From positions 310,001 through 374,000 of the forward strand of contig NZ_CP071238.1 in NCBI RefSeq assembly GCF_017299535.1: a stretch of 64,000 nucleotides of DNA, given 5' to 3'. Source of the stretch: Serratia marcescens subsp. marcescens ATCC 13880. Lineage in GTDB: Bacteria; Pseudomonadota; Gammaproteobacteria; Enterobacterales; Enterobacteriaceae. This document shows, piece after piece, positions 19,479 to 34,295 of the stretch. The position numbers and the translations under genes were made by a program. The first letter of the stretch is position 1. The number at the start of each line of letters is the position of its first letter. The notes below the pieces were generated by a model. The model did no database searches. It worked only from the letters and a program-made list of their open reading frames with translations, and had not been told where the DNA came from.

Positions 19479-20711
19479 ATGTCTGGAACCCTAGCAACCC
19501 CGCGCGCGTTACTGTCGCTGCTGGTGGCGGCCTCTCTGGTGGTCGCCGGCGCCGCGCAGGCCGACGATGCCGGCATCAAACCGCAGGACATCAAGCGCCA
19601 GGCGTTGTCGTCGACGGTGGTGGAGATGGCCTACAGCACCTCGCAACAGGCGCTGTTCGTCAGCGCGCCGGATTGGAAGGAAGAGGCGCGCTCCCGCGTG
19701 CTGCGGCTGGATCCCAACACCCTGGCGATCAAGGCGGAGATCCCGCTGCAGGTGAAAGGCTTCGGCGTGGCGCTGAACGACGCGGGCAATCGCCTGTACC
19801 TGACGCAGGCCTTCAACGGCGAAGTCGGGGTGGTGGACACCACCACCAACCACGCGCTGGGCAGCATCAAGCTGCTGGACAAGGCAGTGCTGGAGCAGGC
19901 TTACAAGCAGGCGGGCATCAGCGGCAAGCGTCTGGATTTCCTGTTGGCGGAGCTGAAGAAGTTTAAAATCACCGAGGACTACCTGTATCGCCTCCGCGAG
20001 ATCAAGTATGACGCGCAAAGCGGCCGTCTGTTCCTGCCGGGCCTGGGTTTCGGCGTCGACAGCGTGCTGTACGTGGTCGATACCAAGGCCGGCAAGCTGG
20101 AGAAAGTGATCCCGGGCTTCGGTTACAACGCGGTGGGCATCACGCTGGATGAGAAGGGCCGTCGGGTATTCGTTTCCAACATGCAGGGGCAGGTGATCAC
20201 CCTGAACGCCGACACGTTGGCGATCACCGCCACGCACGAAGTGCAGGCCGATCAACTGCTGAACCTGGTGTATGACCCGGCGGGCAATCGCCTGCTGGGC
20301 GTCGATCAGGGCATCGATCGCGACGACTATCGCAACCATCATCTGGGGCACGACTACGTGAAGCGCAGCAGCGGCCACCGGGTATTTGCGCTGGATGCGG
20401 ACAGCGGCAAGGTGCTGGCCAGCGAGCTGACGGATGAGGTGCCGATCGGCCTGTTGCTCGACGAGCGCAGCCAGCGGCTGTATGTCGCCAACCGCAAAGG
20501 GGTACGCGTGGATCACGGCGCCGGGACGCTGACGGTGTTTGACGCCAAAACGCTCAAGCGTCTGCAGACCGTGGATTTGCCGCCGCACCCTAACAGCCTG
20601 GCGCTGGATCCGAAAGGTGACGCGCTGTTCGTGACGGTGAAAAACGACGGCGCTTCCACCAAGGCCGGCAAGCCGGAAAGCGTGGTGCGTATTCAACTTC
20701 ATTCCAACTAG
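19479..20711 (+). CDS. Periplasmic YncE-like beta-propeller protein
   Basis: A 410-residue exported protein. The ATG at 19479 follows AAGGAG by 8 nt and starts a signal peptide likely cut after GAAQA. The rest is built of repeats such as ...LRLDPNTLAIKAEIPL..., ...VVDTTTNHALGSIKL... and ...HPNSLALDPKGDALFV..., the YVTN/seven-bladed propeller type of E. coli YncE. It is a longer, diverged paralogue of the yncE gene at 34296. E. coli yncE is Fur-repressed and adjacent to a TonB receptor gene (yncD), so an iron-uptake link is plausible, but its molecular task is unknown. It lies 47 nt after the NRPS gene and likely shares its transcript. Confidence 0.82.
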   Translation: MSGTLATPRALLSLLVAASLVVAGAAQADDAGIKPQDIKRQALSSTVVEMAYSTSQQALFVSAPDWKEEARSRVLRLDPNTLAIKAEIPLQVKGFGVALNDAGNRLYLTQAFNGEVGVVDTTTNHALGSIKLLDKAVLEQAYKQAGISGKRLDFLLAELKKFKITEDYLYRLREIKYDAQSGRLFLPGLGFGVDSVLYVVDTKAGKLEKVIPGFGYNAVGITLDEKGRRVFVSNMQGQVITLNADTLAITATHEVQADQLLNLVYDPAGNRLLGVDQGIDRDDYRNHHLGHDYVKRSSGHRVFALDADSGKVLASELTDEVPIGLLLDERSQRLYVANRKGVRVDHGAGTLTVFDAKTLKRLQTVDLPPHPNSLALDPKGDALFVTVKNDGASTKAGKPESVVRIQLHSN

Positions 20712-20724
20712 CTGAATATAAAGA

Positions 20725-20752
20725 TAAAAAAGGGCGCCGCGGCGCCCTTTGT
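20725..20752. terminator. Two-way terminator between the YncE-like gene and fepA
   Basis: Palindromic stem AAAGGGCGCC/GGCGCCCTTT with A-rich and T-rich flanks, between two convergent genes. It can serve both directions. Confidence 0.85.
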
Positions 20753-20767
20753 CGTTGGGACATGTCA

Positions 20768-23050
20768 TCAGAAGTGGGTGTTGATGCTCATGTAATAGGT
20801 ACGGCCCGGTTCGTTGTAGGTAGCCGCGCCCGCGCCGGCGATGTTGATCGCGCCGGTGTTCGGATCGCCCACGTTCTGCGCGTTGCCGGCGCGGAACTGG
20901 CGTTTGTCGAACAGGTTGTCGATGCCGGCGGTGAGGCTGACGTTTTTGGTCAGGTCATAGGTCGCGCTGGCGCCGACGACGGCGTAAGGGCTGACCTCGC
21001 GGGTTTCGCCGCCGGTGGCCGGTTTACCCTGGTAGTTGTACTTCTTCGGCTTCTGACGGCCGTACCAGGTCAGGGTGGACTGCATCGACAGATCTTGCGT
21101 GGCCTGCCAGCTGAGGGTCGAGTTGACGGTAAACTTCGGGATCACCGACAGGTAATCGCCGGTGGTCTTGTTCTTGTTCTCGATCATGTAGGTGGCGTTG
21201 TTGCTCCAGGTGACGGTCTCGCTGACCGGCACGTTCAATGAGCCCTCCAGCCCCTGCACCACCGCTTTCGGTACGTTTTCCCACTGATAGACCGCCGTGC
21301 CGGTGCTGCTGGTGGCGATGCGCGAGTTGCCCGCTTCGATCTTGTTGTGATAATCGTTGCGGAAGTAGGTCACGCCGGCCAGCCAGCCGTCGTTATGGAA
21401 CTCCAGCCCGATCTCTTTGTTAACGCTGGTCTCCGCTTTCAGATCGTCGTTGCCGAGCAGGTAGCAGCCGTTTTTGGTATCGCTGCCGGCACATCCCTGG
21501 CCTTTGCTGTACAGCAGGTAGTTGCCGTTGGTCTGGAACAGCGTCGGGGCTTTATAGGAACGCGCGATGCCCATCTTCAGCGTGAAGTAGTCGCCCAGTT
21601 CCTGCGACAGGTTCAGCGCCGGGCTCCAGTTGTTGCCGGATTCCGAATGCAGATCGTAGCGCAGACCCGGCGTCAGCATGGTGGTGTCGGTCAGTTCAAT
21701 GTTGTCTTCGGCGAACAGCGAGAAGATATGCGCGGAAGCGTAAGGGCTGCGCGTACCTGTGGTCATGCCGGGAATGGTGCCGCCCATCAGTGTTTGGCTG
21801 GTGGACGTGCCGTCTTTCATCCGCTGCTGGGTCCACTCGGTGCCCAGCGTGGCGGTTTGCGCGACGCCCAGCTCAAACGGCACGCTGACTTCGCTGTGCG
21901 CCAGGAAGTCGTCCAGCTTGGTGGTGCCGAAACCGGTGTTTTTGGTGTCGAAGATGCCTTCGGTGCCGCCGGCCAAGCCCTCGTTCAGGCGGGTGTTGCG
22001 GGTGCGTTCGAACTGCACGTAGTTGTTGGTGCTCACGCCGTTGTCCCAGGCGCCGCGATGGGTCAGGCCGAAGGTTTCACGGTAGATGCGGTTGGTCTCT
22101 TTGCCGTAGTTGCTCTGCACCAGGGCGTTGGTGTTGGTGTTCTGGGTATCGCCGGCGTACAGGTTGCCCTGGCGGCCATAGGCGTACTCGAACTCCAATG
22201 ACTGCAGATGGGCGAAATCCCAGTGCAGCAAGGCGTCGATGTTTTTATCGACCACCCCCTCGCGCCCGGCCGGGACGCTGTTGGCGTAGGCGCCGACGCG
22301 TTCGGATTTATGCGATTCGTTAATGTCCCAGGCGTCGGCCTGCGTTTTGCTGTAGCCGCCGAACAGGCGGAAGCTCAGGGAATCGCTCAGCGGGCCGGAC
22401 AGGCTGAAGTCGGTGCGCTTGGTGGCGCCTTCCTGCTTGTGCTGCGGCACGTTGAAGTAACCGTTCAGCGAGCCGTGCAGCGCATCGCCGGCTTTCTTGG
22501 TGATGATGTTGACCACGCCGCCCGCGGCGCCGTTGCCGTAGCGCGCTGCGGCAGGGCCGCGCAGCACTTCGATGCGCTCGATCATTTCCGGCGGCACCCA
22601 GGCGGTATCGCCGCGCGAGTCGCGCTCGCCGCGCCAGCCCTGACGCACCGAGTTGCGGCTGGAGGCCGGTTTGCCGTCGATCAGAATCAGGGTGTTTTCC
22701 GGGCCCATGCCGCGGATATCGATCTGGCGATTGTTGCCGCGCTGGCCGCTGGTGGAGTTGCCGGTCAGGTTAACCCCGGGCATGGTGCGGATCAGTTCGC
22801 TGATGTCGCGCGCCGGCGGGCGTTTTTTGATCTCGTCGGCGGTGATGGTGGACACCCCCGGCGCCTGCAGGTTCTGCCGGGCGGCGGTCACGACGATGGT
22901 GTCTTCGCCGCGCGGCTTTTTCTCCGTGGCGCCGCTGTTCTCTTCCGTGGTGGTGGTGTCGGTCTGCTGCGCGGCGTTGGCGAACGCGGACGCGCCCAAT
23001 CCCAAGCCGATAAGAGTGGCTAAAGAATAACGTGATAGCTTGCTTTTCAT
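20768..23050 (-). CDS. fepA: Ferric enterobactin outer-membrane receptor FepA
   Basis: A 760-residue TonB-dependent receptor with a signal peptide (about 1-26, cut near FANA). Its plug is almost E. coli FepA word for word: TIVVTAARQNLQAPG, RTMPGVNLTGNSTSG, NNRQIDIRGMGPENT and IEVLRGPAAARYGNGAAG. It ends RTYYMSINTHF like FepA. It brings ferric enterobactin and breakdown products into the periplasm. It is divergent from fes with a shared Fur-box region, the same pairing as in E. coli. The inner-membrane partners FepBCDG are not in the window. Confidence 0.96.
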   Translation of the reverse strand: MKSKLSRYSLATLIGLGLGASAFANAAQQTDTTTTEENSGATEKKPRGEDTIVVTAARQNLQAPGVSTITADEIKKRPPARDISELIRTMPGVNLTGNSTSGQRGNNRQIDIRGMGPENTLILIDGKPASSRNSVRQGWRGERDSRGDTAWVPPEMIERIEVLRGPAAARYGNGAAGGVVNIITKKAGDALHGSLNGYFNVPQHKQEGATKRTDFSLSGPLSDSLSFRLFGGYSKTQADAWDINESHKSERVGAYANSVPAGREGVVDKNIDALLHWDFAHLQSLEFEYAYGRQGNLYAGDTQNTNTNALVQSNYGKETNRIYRETFGLTHRGAWDNGVSTNNYVQFERTRNTRLNEGLAGGTEGIFDTKNTGFGTTKLDDFLAHSEVSVPFELGVAQTATLGTEWTQQRMKDGTSTSQTLMGGTIPGMTTGTRSPYASAHIFSLFAEDNIELTDTTMLTPGLRYDLHSESGNNWSPALNLSQELGDYFTLKMGIARSYKAPTLFQTNGNYLLYSKGQGCAGSDTKNGCYLLGNDDLKAETSVNKEIGLEFHNDGWLAGVTYFRNDYHNKIEAGNSRIATSSTGTAVYQWENVPKAVVQGLEGSLNVPVSETVTWSNNATYMIENKNKTTGDYLSVIPKFTVNSTLSWQATQDLSMQSTLTWYGRQKPKKYNYQGKPATGGETREVSPYAVVGASATYDLTKNVSLTAGIDNLFDKRQFRAGNAQNVGDPNTGAINIAGAGAATYNEPGRTYYMSINTHF

Positions 23051-23221
23051 CTGAGTGTCCTACCTTGCTGCCATCCCTCGCCGAATGGGGGGAAGGGCGG
23101 TTGTAGTTTTTGTGTAGTCGGAAATAGAAAATCGGCTGCGGCAAGGGATGCCATTGATGTATCCCCGATCCCTGTCCGTTGCGCGCAATACCAGCACGAT
23201 CTCCAAGCCTTACACACTATT

Positions 23222-23250
23222 GCAAATGCAAATTATTATCAATAGTATTT
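23222..23250. promoter_or_regulatory. Fur box in the fepA-fes divergent promoter
   Basis: AAATGCAAATTATTATCAAT at 23224-23243 fits the Fur pattern and sits between the divergent fepA and fes starts, where E. coli also has a Fur-controlled bidirectional promoter. Confidence 0.75.
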
Positions 23251-23334
23251 GGCGTACAGTGCGTTCGGGCGGTGGCCGGCGATAGGGAAAAGTCGACGTT
23301 CCCGGTGCCGCCAACTACAAAATGGGTAGGCGTT

Positions 23335-24714
23335 GTGAATACAGAACTACAGTCAGAAAGCAGCAGATTATTGGCCAGCAGCAATGCGGGCAGTCCAGGG
23401 TGGTGGTTGACGGTGGCACGACGCGGTACGCCATGGGTAGAACCGGCGGGTAACGGCCGGTGGCGCACCACCTTCTTCTGGCGCGATCCTCAGGGATGCG
23501 AATTGACCTCCGCCTACCGTCGCGTGTGGATCAACATTAACTGCCTGACCGACCATCATCAGCCGAATCCGCCGCAAAGCCTGCAGCGCTTGACCGGTAC
23601 CGACGTGTGGTACTGGCAGACCGAGCTGAGCGGCGCCTGGCGCGGCAGCTACTGCTTTATCCCCTGCTTTGACGAGCGGCCGCCGGCGTTCAGCGGCGAC
23701 GATGCGCACGCCAACATGCACAACCTGCGTCACTGGTGGCACCAGGTGTTCGCCAGCGCTACCCCCGATCTGCTCAACCCTTATCGCTCCTGGCAAAGCG
23801 CCAGCGGCCACAGCGTCTCCGGTCTGCACATGCCGGATGCGCCGCCGCAGCCGGTATGGCGCTCGTTCGACGAGTATGAGATCGCCAGCGGGCGCTGCAC
23901 GCCGCCACTGCCGGCGCGTTTGCAGCGCCATACCTGGCAGAGCGAACGCCTGGGCAACAGCCGCGATGTCTGGATCTACACCACCGGCGACAGCAAGCCG
24001 GCCGAGCGCCCGCTCGCGATCCTGCTAGACGGCCAGTTCTGGGCGAAGCAGATGCCGGTTTGGGAGCCGCTGATGCAGCTGACCCGCGAGGGGGCGTTGC
24101 CGGAAGCGGTGTATGTGCTGATCGACATCATCGATCTGCCGCACCGGGCGCGAGAATTAACCTGCAAGGACGATTTCTGGCTGGCGGTGCAGGAAGAACT
24201 GATGCCGCAGCTGGCCGACTGGGCGCCGCACAGCGACAAGCCGGCCGATACGGTGGTGGCGGGGCAAAGCTTTGGCGGCCTGGCTTCTCTGTACGCCGGG
24301 CTGCGTTGGCCGCAGCGCTTCGGCGCGGTGATCACCCAGTCCGGCTCCTACTGGTGGCCGCGGCGCGACATGCTGCAGCTGCCGAGCATTCCCGATGACG
24401 CCTGCTGGCTGATGCAGCAGGTAGAACGGCACGGCCTGGGCAACCACGGCGCGCTGAAGGTCTTTATGGAAGCCGGTTCGCAGGAAAAGCTGGTGCATCG
24501 GGTCAGCGGCGAAATGGCGGCGCGCCTGAGCGACGCCGGCCATCGGGTGCACTACCGGGTGGTGGAAGGCGGGCACGACGCGCTGTGCTGGCGCAGCGGC
24601 CTGACCGATGGGCTGCAGGCGGTATGGGCCTCCGCTTTCGCCACCGCTTATCCGGTATCGGCGACGGCAACGGCACGAGGAACACATGGTGGAAAGCCTG
24701 AATCCGTTCGATGA
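23335..24714 (+). CDS. fes: Enterobactin esterase Fes
   Basis: A cytoplasmic esterase of 459 residues that cuts the trilactone of ferric enterobactin to release iron. The N-terminal domain has FWRDPQG, VTDHHQ-like LTDHHQP and GTDVWYW; the alpha/beta-hydrolase part has LDGQFWA, the nucleophile motif GQSFGG (Ser312) and GGHDALCW (His414), all as in E. coli Fes. No ATG is available in a sensible place; the GTG at 23335 gives a family-like start (VNTELQSES) after GGGTAGG. It overlaps the MbtH-like gene by 29 nt. Because vibriobactin-type amides are not lactones, Fes implies that enterobactin-type ester siderophores are handled. Confidence 0.93.
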   Translation: MNTELQSESSRLLASSNAGSPGWWLTVARRGTPWVEPAGNGRWRTTFFWRDPQGCELTSAYRRVWININCLTDHHQPNPPQSLQRLTGTDVWYWQTELSGAWRGSYCFIPCFDERPPAFSGDDAHANMHNLRHWWHQVFASATPDLLNPYRSWQSASGHSVSGLHMPDAPPQPVWRSFDEYEIASGRCTPPLPARLQRHTWQSERLGNSRDVWIYTTGDSKPAERPLAILLDGQFWAKQMPVWEPLMQLTREGALPEAVYVLIDIIDLPHRARELTCKDDFWLAVQEELMPQLADWAPHSDKPADTVVAGQSFGGLASLYAGLRWPQRFGAVITQSGSYWWPRRDMLQLPSIPDDACWLMQQVERHGLGNHGALKVFMEAGSQEKLVHRVSGEMAARLSDAGHRVHYRVVEGGHDALCWRSGLTDGLQAVWASAFATAYPVSATATARGTHGGKPESVR

Positions 24715-24895
24715 TCAACAGCAGCGCAGCCTGGTGCTGCGCAACGTACAACAACAATACAGTTTGTGGCCGGATTTCCGCGCCATTCCGTCCGAGTGGA
24801 CGATCGTCTTTGGCCCGGCGGCGCGCTCCGCGTGCGACGAGTGGCTGGAACAGCATTGGCAAGATATTCTGCCGGTCGCAGCACGCGAGGCGTGA
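24686..24895 (+). CDS. ybdZ: MbtH-like protein YbdZ
   Basis: A 69-residue MbtH-family chaperone of NRPS adenylation domains. Signature words NPFDD, SLWPDFRAIPSEW and the pattern ...W...H are present. It binds and activates the EntF adenylation domain in E. coli. The ATG at 24686 lies inside the end of fes and is preceded by GAGGAA; entF starts 33 nt further on, so fes-ybdZ-entF form one unit as in E. coli. Confidence 0.95.
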   Translation: MVESLNPFDDQQQRSLVLRNVQQQYSLWPDFRAIPSEWTIVFGPAARSACDEWLEQHWQDILPVAAREA

Positions 24896-24927
24896 CCGGC
24901 GCCAGGTAATTACGGGAGCAATAAGCA

Positions 24928-28872
<3,945 letters not shown>

Positions 28873-28945
28873 TTACGCCCTCATCCCGCCGCCAGGCACG
28901 GGTATTGTCCCGCGTTTGGCGGCGTTTCTTGCGGTCGCTCACAAT

Positions 28946-28980
28946 TGAATATCAATGATTTTTATTATCATTATTGATTT
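28946..28980 (+). promoter_or_regulatory. Fur box upstream of entS
   Basis: ATCAATGATTTTTATTATCA continuing TTATTGAT forms overlapping Fur-type hexamers about 70-100 nt before the entS ATG. Confidence 0.75.
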
Positions 28981-29047
28981 CGTCATCTGTGCTAGCATAG
29001 CGCTCCGCAACTGAAGAATCCCCGTTTAAAGATGTGGTGAACAACCG

Positions 29048-30316
29048 ATGAGTAGCAAACCCTCCATCCTGCTTGATTTCAGCCTGCTGAAAACCAACCG
29101 GGCTTTCCGCGCGGTATTCTGCGCGCGTTTCATCTCCATTGTGGCGCTGGGGCTGATGGCGATCGCCATCCCGGTGCAGATCCAGGCGCTGACCGGTTCC
29201 ACCCTGCAGGTCGGGCTGGCGGTGACGCTGGCCGGCGGCGGCATGTTCGCCGGGCTGCTGATGGGGGGCGTATTGGCCGATCGCTATGAGCGGCGCCGGC
29301 TGATTCTATTTGCGCGCTCCACCTGCGGCGTCGGCTTCGTCGGCCTGTGCCTCAACGCCCTGTTGCCGTCGCCTTCGCTGGCGGCCATTTATCTGCTGGC
29401 GGTGTGGGACGGCTTCTTCGGCGCGGTGGGGGTGACGGCGCTGCTGGCGGCCACGCCGGCGCTGGTGGGCCGCGAAAACATCGTGCAGGCGGGCGCCATC
29501 AGCATGCTGACGGTGCGCTTCGGCTCGATTCTTTCCCCGGCGATTGGCGGCCTGGTGATCGCTCATATGGGCATCGCCTGGAACTACGGCCTGGCGGCGT
29601 TCGGCACCCTGCTGACGCTGTTGCCGCTGCTGAGCCTGCCGCAGCTGATGCCGCCGCCGCAGCCGCGGGAACATCCGCTGCGCGCGCTGGCGGGCGGTTT
29701 CGCCTTCCTGTTCCAGAACAAGGTGATCGGCATGGTGGCGCTGATCGGTGCGCTGCTGACCATGGCCAGCGCGGTGCGCGTGCTGTACCCGGCGATGGCG
29801 GAAAGCTGGCGCATCGATGCTGCCCACCTCGGTTATATGTACGCCGCCGTGCCGCTCGGCGCGGCCATCGGCGCGTTCACCAGCGGGCGCGTGGCGCACG
29901 TGGCGCGCCCCGGTTGGGTAATGCTGCTGACGGCGATCGCGGCGTTCGCCGCCATTGGCCTTTTCGGTCTGATGCCGTGGTACAGCCTGGCGTTGCTGTG
30001 CCTGGTGGCGTTCGGCTACCTGAGCGCGCTGAACTCGCTGCTGCAATACGGCCTGATCCAGAGCCTGACGCCGGATAACTTCCTTGGCCGCATCAACGGC
30101 CTGTGGACGGCGCAAAACGTGGTGGGCGATGCGCTGGGCGCGTTGCTGCTGGGGGCGATGGGCGCCTTCATGCTGCCGGCGATGAGCGCCAGCGGTTTCG
30201 GCTTCGGCGCTGCGCTGCTCGGCATCCTGTTGCTGTTCGCCATGACCGGTTTGCGCCAGGTCACGCTGCACAAACCGGAGCCGCATAACGAGGCGCAACC
30301 AGCCAGCGAAAAGTAA
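29048..30316 (+). CDS. entS: Enterobactin exporter EntS (MFS)
   Basis: A 422-residue major facilitator with about 12 hydrophobic segments. It begins [21 protein letters not shown], matching the E. coli EntS start, with the loop motif [14 protein letters not shown] after the second segment. It moves enterobactin, and possibly the mixed catechol product, from cytoplasm to periplasm. It has its own Fur-box promoter. Confidence 0.95.
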   Translation: MSSKPSILLDFSLLKTNRAFRAVFCARFISIVALGLMAIAIPVQIQALTGSTLQVGLAVTLAGGGMFAGLLMGGVLADRYERRRLILFARSTCGVGFVGLCLNALLPSPSLAAIYLLAVWDGFFGAVGVTALLAATPALVGRENIVQAGAISMLTVRFGSILSPAIGGLVIAHMGIAWNYGLAAFGTLLTLLPLLSLPQLMPPPQPREHPLRALAGGFAFLFQNKVIGMVALIGALLTMASAVRVLYPAMAESWRIDAAHLGYMYAAVPLGAAIGAFTSGRVAHVARPGWVMLLTAIAAFAAIGLFGLMPWYSLALLCLVAFGYLSALNSLLQYGLIQSLTPDNFLGRINGLWTAQNVVGDALGALLLGAMGAFMLPAMSASGFGFGAALLGILLLFAMTGLRQVTLHKPEPHNEAQPASEK

Positions 30317-30472
30317 CGTCATGCGCTAATGCGACGCTGTGGGATCAAATAGCAATGCTTATCATCGGCATGCGTAAAACCCACAGCGTTTATGTCATGA
30401 TTTTGAAATGAAAGAAGTGCTTACGTTTATTGACATAGCAAATATCGGCGAGTAATTTAGCGCGGAATTAAC

Positions 30473-30500
30473 TCAAATGATAATCATTATTATATTGGTT
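30473..30500 (+). promoter_or_regulatory. Fur box upstream of entC
   Basis: AAATGATAATCATTATTATA at 30475-30494 matches 14 to 16 positions of the Fur consensus by eye. It lies ~40 nt before the entC ATG. Confidence 0.8.
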
Positions 30501-30528
30501 ATCACTTCAAATTATTGAGGGCGAAGCG

Positions 30529-31734
30529 ATGGATACTGCCGTGAACGACATCAATCGAAAGGAAATGCAGGAGCGCGAAGAACACCGGTTCGCCGCTGAT
30601 TTTTCTCCGGCGTCGGGCTTCTTCTTTACCTCCCCTTTCCGCAGCTTGACCACCACCGGTTGTTTCAGCCGCATTCGCCTGCCGGCCGCGGACGGCGCCG
30701 ATCTGAACGGCGAGTTCCAGCGCAGCGTACGGCAGGCGTTTGCCGAGGCCCGCCAGGCCGGCATCAAAAAACCGCTGCTGTGCGGCGCCATTCCGTTCGA
30801 TACCCGGCAGCCTTCGGCGCTGTTTATTCCCCAGCAGAGCCGCTGGTTCGATCGCGCCGCCTTTATGGCCGGCGTTAGGCCGGCGGCGGATGGGCCGGAG
30901 CTGGCCGGCGTAACGGAACTGCCGCCGCAGCAGCCGTTCATGAACATGGTCAGCGACGCCGTCGACGCGATGAAGGCCGGTGAGTTGGACAAAGTGGTCT
31001 TGTCGCGCCTGCTGGAGATCGAAACGCGCCAGCCGGTGGATCGCCATGCGCTGATGGCGCGCGTGATTGCCCAGAACCCGCACGGTTTCCATTTCCATGT
31101 GCCGCTGGAGCAGGGCGCGCTGTTGGGCGCCAGCCCCGAGTTGCTGCTGCGCCAGGACGGCGGCCGTTTCTATTCCAACCCGCTGGCCGGTTCCGCCCGG
31201 CGCGAGGCCGACCCAGAGCGCGATCGCGAAGTGGGAGAGCGGTTGATGGCCTCGGCGAAAGATCGCCACGAGCATCGCATCGTTACCGAAAGCATGCGTG
31301 ACGTGCTGGCCGGCCGCTGCCGCTACCTGAACGTGCCGCACACCCCTGAACTGTTGACCACCACGACGCTGTGGCATCTCTCCACGCCGATCGACGGCGA
31401 GGCGGCGTCTCCTGACGAAAATGCCCTGTCGCTGGCCTGCCTGCTGCACCCGACGCCGGCGCTGTGCGGCATGCCGACGGCCGAGGCGCACGCCTTGATC
31501 GGCAAGCTGGAGCCGTTCGATCGCGGCCTGTTCGGCGGCATCGTCGGCTGGTGCGACGACGAAGGCAACGGCGAGTGGGTAGTGACTATCCGCTGCGGCA
31601 CCGTTGACGGCAACCGGGTGCGGCTGTTCGCCGGCGCCGGCATCGTGGAAGACTCTTCACCCGAATCTGAATGGCATGAAACAGGCACCAAACTCAGCAC
31701 TATTCTGCGTGCCTTTGGTATAAATCAAGGATAA
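30529..31734 (+). CDS. entC: Isochorismate synthase EntC
   Basis: A 401-residue chorismate-binding enzyme that converts chorismate to isochorismate, the first step to 2,3-dihydroxybenzoate. Family motifs are [31 protein letters not shown], the RHEHR-like KDRHEHRIV, and CGMPTAEA followed by [14 protein letters not shown]. It is slightly longer than E. coli EntC at the N-terminus. It starts entC-entE-entB; gaps of 7 and 3 nt follow, so translation is probably coupled. Confidence 0.96.
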   Translation: MDTAVNDINRKEMQEREEHRFAADFSPASGFFFTSPFRSLTTTGCFSRIRLPAADGADLNGEFQRSVRQAFAEARQAGIKKPLLCGAIPFDTRQPSALFIPQQSRWFDRAAFMAGVRPAADGPELAGVTELPPQQPFMNMVSDAVDAMKAGELDKVVLSRLLEIETRQPVDRHALMARVIAQNPHGFHFHVPLEQGALLGASPELLLRQDGGRFYSNPLAGSARREADPERDREVGERLMASAKDRHEHRIVTESMRDVLAGRCRYLNVPHTPELLTTTTLWHLSTPIDGEAASPDENALSLACLLHPTPALCGMPTAEAHALIGKLEPFDRGLFGGIVGWCDDEGNGEWVVTIRCGTVDGNRVRLFAGAGIVEDSSPESEWHETGTKLSTILRAFGINQG

Positions 31735-31741
31735 CGACAAG

Positions 31742-33370
31742 ATGAGCATTGCCTTTACCCCCTGGCCGGCGGAGTTCGCCAGCCGCTATCGCGAGCGCGG
31801 CTACTGGATAGACAAGCCGCTGACCGAGATCCTCGACCGCCAGGCCGACAACGACACCCCGGCGATTATCGATGCCCAGGGCAGCCTGACCTACCGCGAG
31901 CTGCAGCAGCGCGCCGATCGTCTGGCGGCCGCTCTGCTGCGCCGCGGCGTAAAATCCGGCGATACCGCGCTGGTGCAACTGGGCAACGTGGCGGAGTTCT
32001 ATATCGTGTTCTTCGCGCTGCTGAAAATTGGCGTGGCGCCGGTCAATGCGCTGTTCAGCCATCAGCGCAGTGAACTGAACGCCTATGCCGAGCAGATCAA
32101 ACCGGCGCTGCTGATCGCCGATCGCCAGCACGGGCTGTTTGCCGACGATCAATTCCTGAACGCCTTCCGCGCTGCGCATCCTTCGCTGCGCGTCGTGGCG
32201 CTGCGCAGCCAGCCTGAGGGCGAGCTGGCGCTGGCCGCCTGGCTGGACGAAGCGAGCGACGGTTTTGTCGCGCAGCCTTCCGCGGCCGACCAGGTGGCGT
32301 TCTTCCAGCTTTCCGGCGGCAGCACCGGTACGCCGAAGCTGATCCCGCGCACCCACAATGACTACTACTACAGCATTCGCCGCAGCGTGGAGATCTGCCG
32401 TTTCGACGCGCAGACCCGCTATCTGTGCGCGCTGCCGGTGGCGCACAACTACCCGATGAGTTCGCCGGGCGTGCTGGGCGTGTTTTATGGCGCCGGGCGG
32501 GTGGTGTTCGCCGCCGATCCGGACGCCGGACAGTGCTTTCGCCTGATCGAACAGCATCAAATCAACGTGACGGCGCTGGTGCCGCCGGCGGTCACGCTGT
32601 GGCTGCAGGCGATCGAAGAGTGGGGCGGCAATGCCCAGCTCGCCAGCCTGAAACTGCTGCAGGTGGGCGGCGCCAAGCTGGGCGAAACGCTGGCGGCGCG
32701 CATTCAGAACGAAATCGGCTGCCAACTGCAGCAGGTGTTCGGCATGGCGGAAGGGCTGGTGAACTACACCCGGCTGGACGACGACGAGCGCCACATTCTG
32801 ACGACGCAAGGGCGGCCGATGTCGCCGGACGACGAGGTGTGGGTGGCGGATGACGACGGCAATCCGTTGCCGGCGGGCGAGGTTGGGCGGTTGATGACGC
32901 GCGGGCCTTACACCTTCCGCGGTTACTACCAGAGCCCGGCGCACAACGCTGACGCCTTCGACGCCAACGGTTTCTATTGCTCCGGCGATCTGATCAGCAT
33001 CAGCGAAGACGGTTACATCACCGTGCAGGGGCGGCAGAAAGACCAGATCAACCGCGGCGGGGAGAAGATCGCCGCCGAGGAGATCGAGAACCTGTTGCTG
33101 CGTCATCCGGACGTGATCAACGCCGCGCTGGTGTCGATGCCGGATGCGCTGATGGGGGAGAAGAGCTGCGCCTATATCATCGCCAACGCGCCGCTGAAGC
33201 CGGTGGTGCTGCGCCGCCACCTGCGTGAGCAGGGCGTGGCGGACTTCAAGCTGCCGGATCGCTTTATTCAGGTGGACAGCCTGCCGCTGACCCCGGTCGG
33301 CAAAGTGGACAAAAAACGGCTGCGCCAGCAACTCGACGCGCAACTACAGACTCAGGCTCAGGGAGATTAA
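31742..33370 (+). CDS. entE: 2,3-dihydroxybenzoate-AMP ligase EntE
   Basis: A 542-residue stand-alone adenylating enzyme. It activates 2,3-dihydroxybenzoate and loads it on the carrier domain of EntB. P-loop-like motif [19 protein letters not shown], the aryl-acid pocket region [13 protein letters not shown], and the hinge and lysine motifs [15 protein letters not shown] and TPVGKVDKK are present. It would serve both EntF and the VibH/VibF-like enzymes. Confidence 0.96.
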   Translation: MSIAFTPWPAEFASRYRERGYWIDKPLTEILDRQADNDTPAIIDAQGSLTYRELQQRADRLAAALLRRGVKSGDTALVQLGNVAEFYIVFFALLKIGVAPVNALFSHQRSELNAYAEQIKPALLIADRQHGLFADDQFLNAFRAAHPSLRVVALRSQPEGELALAAWLDEASDGFVAQPSAADQVAFFQLSGGSTGTPKLIPRTHNDYYYSIRRSVEICRFDAQTRYLCALPVAHNYPMSSPGVLGVFYGAGRVVFAADPDAGQCFRLIEQHQINVTALVPPAVTLWLQAIEEWGGNAQLASLKLLQVGGAKLGETLAARIQNEIGCQLQQVFGMAEGLVNYTRLDDDERHILTTQGRPMSPDDEVWVADDDGNPLPAGEVGRLMTRGPYTFRGYYQSPAHNADAFDANGFYCSGDLISISEDGYITVQGRQKDQINRGGEKIAAEEIENLLLRHPDVINAALVSMPDALMGEKSCAYIIANAPLKPVVLRRHLREQGVADFKLPDRFIQVDSLPLTPVGKVDKKRLRQQLDAQLQTQAQGD

Positions 33371-33373
33371 TCG

Positions 33374-34234
33374 ATGGCCATTCCAAAACTTAATGACTAC
33401 GCGCTGCCGACGGCGGACGAACTGCCGCAAAATAAAGTCACCTGGCAGGTGGAGCCGCAGCGCGCCGCGCTGTTGATCCACGATATGCAGCAGTATTTCC
33501 TCAACTTCTGGGGCGAGGACAGCGCGCTGATTAAACAGGTGGTGGAGAACATCGCCAACCTGCGCCGCTACTGCAAGCAGCAGGGCATCCCGGTGTTTTA
33601 TACCGCACAGCCGAACCAGCAGAGCGATGAAGATCGCGCGCTGTTGAACGACATGTGGGGGCCGGGCCTGAACAAACACCCTGAGCAACAGGCAGTGACT
33701 GCCGCGCTGGCGCCGGACGAAGACGATACGGTGCTGGTGAAATGGCGCTACAGCGCCTTCCATCGCTCGCCGCTGCAGGAGATCCTGCAGGAGTCCGGCC
33801 GCGATCAGCTGATCATCTGCGGCGTGTATGCGCACATCGGCTGCCTGACCACCGCCATCGACGCCTTCATGCGCAACATCCAGCCGTTCATGGTGGCCGA
33901 CGGCCTGGCGGACTTCTCGCGCGACGAACACCTGATGGCACTGCGCTACACCGCCGGCCGTTGCGGCCGGGTGGTGACCACCGCGTCTCTGCTGCCGGCG
34001 GCCGGTATCGCCAGCATCGATGCGCTGCGTCAGCAGATCCTGCCGCTGCTGGACGAAGACAGCGAAGACATGGGCAACGATGAAAACCTGATCGATTACG
34101 GGCTGGATTCGGTGCGCATCATGGAACTGGCGACCCGTTGGCGCAAGATCCGCAGCGACATCGACTTTATCGCGCTGGCGCGCAACCCGACCATCGACAG
34201 CTGGTGGGCGCTGCTTTCCGAAGAGAAAGCCTGA
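33374..34234 (+). CDS. entB: Isochorismatase / aryl carrier protein EntB
   Basis: A 286-residue two-domain protein. The N-terminal isochorismatase has [10 protein letters not shown], the lysine region VKWRYSAF and the cysteine motif [10 protein letters not shown]. The C-terminal carrier has YGLDSVR with Ser246 for phosphopantetheine. It makes 2,3-dihydro-2,3-dihydroxybenzoate and then carries dihydroxybenzoate. In E. coli entA follows directly; here a hairpin and a yncE gene follow instead. Confidence 0.96.
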   Translation: MAIPKLNDYALPTADELPQNKVTWQVEPQRAALLIHDMQQYFLNFWGEDSALIKQVVENIANLRRYCKQQGIPVFYTAQPNQQSDEDRALLNDMWGPGLNKHPEQQAVTAALAPDEDDTVLVKWRYSAFHRSPLQEILQESGRDQLIICGVYAHIGCLTTAIDAFMRNIQPFMVADGLADFSRDEHLMALRYTAGRCGRVVTTASLLPAAGIASIDALRQQILPLLDEDSEDMGNDENLIDYGLDSVRIMELATRWRKIRSDIDFIALARNPTIDSWWALLSEEKA

Positions 34235-34249
34235 TTTTAATCACGAGCA

Positions 34250-34271
34250 GAGGGCGGCCGTTCGGCCGCCC
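34250..34271 (+). terminator. Hairpin after entB
   Basis: AGGGCGGCCG/CGGCCGCCCT stem with a two-base loop between entB and yncE; a weak T-rich tail follows. It may end or attenuate the entCEB message where entA would be expected. Confidence 0.65.
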
Positions 34272-34295
34272 TGTTGGCTCTATAAGGAGATTTTG